This document shows, in pieces, positions 5,228 to 5,945 of a stretch of DNA of 5,945 bases. The notes under the pieces are model-generated. The model searched no databases. It was not told the DNA's origin and saw nothing but the letters and a program-made list of their open reading frames with translations. The stretch's first letter is position 1, and the number at the start of each line of letters is the position of its first letter. Made by a program: the position numbers and the translations under genes. Origin of the DNA: a bacterium (GTDB lineage: Bacteria; JAUVQV01; DATDCY01); NCBI GenBank assembly GCA_036524115.1, contig DATDCY010000163.1, forward strand, positions 1-5,945. Reading direction: 5' to 3'.

Positions 5228-5557
5228 ATGCCGATCTACGAGTACCAGTGCGATTCGTGCGGTGCCCAGCGGGAGGTCTTCGTGAGGTCCACCGACGCGC
5301 CCCGGCCGAGCTGCCCGTCCTGCCGCAAACGGATGCGCCGCGTGATCTCCCAGACCGCGTTCGTCCTCAAGGGGTCCGGATGGTACGTCACGGACTACCC
5401 GAGCGAGGCGCGCAAGAAGGGGATGGACGCGGAGAAACTTCCGGCCGCGGCGCCCGCGGCGGCCGCGGAAGCGAAGAAGAAGGAGCCGGCGAAGCCGGCT
5501 GCGCCGGCCGCCCCGGCCGCGCAGGGCGGGGCCAGGGGCCGCAGGAAGAAGCCGTAG
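5228..5557 (+). CDS. FmdB-family zinc-ribbon protein
   Basis: This 109-residue protein starts MPIYEYQCDSCG, the hallmark of the FmdB/CxxC_CXXC_SSSS family. One zinc ribbon is formed by C8-x2-C11 and C29-x2-C32, followed by the conserved GSGWYVTDY segment (about residues 49-57). From residue 73 the tail is low-complexity, rich in Ala, Pro and Lys (AAAPAAAAEAKKKEPAKP) and ends GRRKKP. It is probably disordered and basic, which could suit nucleic-acid contact. The family is named after a putative regulator of formamidase genes in Methylophilus, but a general role is not established. The ATG has AAGGAG seven bases upstream and its own promoter. The next gene follows 12 bp after the stop, so they are probably co-transcribed. 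Confidence 0.93.
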   Translation: MPIYEYQCDSCGAQREVFVRSTDAPRPSCPSCRKRMRRVISQTAFVLKGSGWYVTDYPSEARKKGMDAEKLPAAAPAAAAEAKKKEPAKPAAPAAPAAQGGARGRRKKP

Positions 5558-5569
5558 CTGGAGCCCCCC

Positions 5570-5809
5570 GTGAGCCAGCCGCGGCATCCGAACCACCCGC
5601 AGCGCCCGCGCCGCGCGCCCGCCTTCGGCGATCTGCAGGCCTCCGAGCTGTTCTGCCCGCGCTGCCAGGCCTCGCGGCCGGTGCGCGAGCGGCTCCTGCT
5701 CGTGCTCCCCGACGGCGAGCTGCTCGAGTACCGCTGCGCGGCCTGCGGCACGTCGCTCGGCACCCGCAAGGTCACCGCCCGTCCCCCGGGACGTCTCTCA
5801 CTGCCCTAG
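5570..5809 (+). CDS. Small zinc-ribbon protein of unknown function
   Basis: This is a 79-residue protein with two CxxC pairs, C29-x2-C32 (FCPRCQ) and C56-x2-C59 (RCAACG), 23 residues apart, fitting a single zinc ribbon. Between them is VRERLLLVLPDGELLEYRC, which would form the beta strands. The first 18 residues are Pro-, Arg- and His-rich and probably unstructured. The GTG start is chosen because GGAG lies six bases upstream and the gap to the FmdB-like gene is 12 bp, so an operon is likely. I cannot assign a function. Small ribbons like this bind nucleic acid, bind protein partners or hold zinc structurally. The TAG stop directly touches the left end of an insertion sequence, so the native C-terminus may have been altered or cut short. 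The last residues (RPPGRLSLP) look unremarkable. Confidence 0.75.
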   Translation: MSQPRHPNHPQRPRRAPAFGDLQASELFCPRCQASRPVRERLLLVLPDGELLEYRCAACGTSLGTRKVTARPPGRLSLP

Positions 5810-5840
5810 CCCGGATTATTCATCAGGCATGTAACAAAGA

Positions 5841-5907
5841 GGGGTGCTGCCAGGTATAAGTTGTTGATCTTGCGAGGAAAAACAACTTAACCGAAAGGCC
5901 GCACCCC
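5841..5907 (+). promoter_or_regulatory. Nested inverted repeats with an internal promoter in the transposase leader
   Basis: The outer arms GGGGTGCTGCC (5841-5851) and GGCCGCACCCC (5897-5907) pair with one mismatch. The inner arms TAAGTTGTT (5857-5865) and AACAACTTA (5881-5889) pair perfectly over a 15-base loop. The right outer arm takes up the end of the ribosome binding site (GAAAGG, 5893-5898) and ends directly before the transposase ATG. A -10-like TATAAG (5855-5860) with a weak GTAACA (5831-5836) 18 bases upstream would start RNA near 5867, inside the loop. Native transcripts would then lack both left arms, while read-through transcripts would have both. Confidence 0.6.
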
Positions 5908-5945
5908 ATGACAGAGTGTAGCACACAGCTGAGCTTTGAGGGCAT
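5908..5945 (+). CDS. Transposase N-terminus, probable IS1380 family (cut by window end)
   Basis: Only 12 complete codons are present, reading MTECSTQLSFEG, before the window ends. The MTEC...FEG opening is what I recall for IS1380-family DDE transposases. No catalytic residue is in view. The ATG has GAAAGG nine bases upstream and lies about 100 bp inside the left end, as expected for the single gene of such an element. The frame is open to the edge. Whether the gene is intact cannot be judged. Confidence 0.65.
   Translation, partial: MTECSTQLSFEG

Larger units (their letters stand above)
5810..5945 (+). mobile_element. Left end of an insertion sequence, probably IS1380 family; right end outside window
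   Basis: From about 5810 the composition changes from G+C-rich coding sequence to more A+T-rich sequence. The segment begins CCCGGATTATTCATCAGGC, which resembles IS1380-type termini as I remember them, and is followed after about 100 bases by a transposase start. The exact boundary is uncertain by a few bases because only one end is visible. The family makes short (about 4-bp) target duplications, so CTAG or neighbouring bases at 5806-5809 could be one copy. The element enters in the same orientation as the zinc-ribbon operon. Confidence 0.7.

Noticed and set aside
5440-5550. Repetitive GCCGGC-rich stretch as a regulatory hairpin
   Set aside because: It encodes the Ala/Pro/Lys-rich tail of the FmdB-like protein, and codon bias in a G+C-rich genome explains it.

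Overview
The window is G+C-rich, roughly two-thirds by eye. The few A+T-rich patches mark promoters and the start of an insertion sequence. It looks chromosomal and comes from a rod-shaped Gram-negative bacterium. A deltaproteobacterial lineage in the broad sense is my best guess from the gene set and codon style, but no marker here fixes the taxon.

Layout: (1) 1-2576, plus strand: the 3' three-quarters of a PBP2 gene (mrdA) overlaps a complete rodA by 4 bp. Together they encode the transpeptidase and glycosyltransferase pair of the elongasome. (2) 2577-3251, plus strand: a promoter-like region with two hairpins, then an Rrf2/IscR-like regulator with a Cys/His cluster typical of Fe-S sensors. 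(3) 3331-3786, minus strand: a small heat-shock protein (Hsp20) converges on the regulator across a strong stem-loop and has its own good sigma70-type promoter. (4) 3877-4920, minus strand: tRNA-Gly(CCC), then a PHP-domain phosphoesterase of the RNase AM (Rnm/TrpH/YciV) type. The PHP gene starts at a GTG overlapping the stop of an eight-codon ORF that carries the strong ribosome binding site. (5) 4921-5227: a 307-bp stretch without a gene between divergent promoters, holding a perfectly adjacent 2 x 43 bp tandem repeat. (6) 5228-5809, plus strand: two small zinc-ribbon proteins in an apparent operon, the first of the FmdB family. (7) 5810-5945: the left end of a probable IS1380-family insertion sequence, abutting the stop codon of the second zinc-ribbon gene and cut off by the window edge after 12 transposase codons.

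Apart from the mrdA-rodA pair and the two zinc-ribbon genes, the genes look like independent housekeeping or stress units. I do not see a new multi-gene system. The most interesting points are small. The IS leader can fold so as to mask the transposase start only in read-through transcripts. The PHP gene has either a coupled leader ORF or a one-base frameshift. There is an unexplained 43-bp tandem repeat. The PBP2 appears to carry a Cys3His version of the zinc site known in E. coli PBP2.
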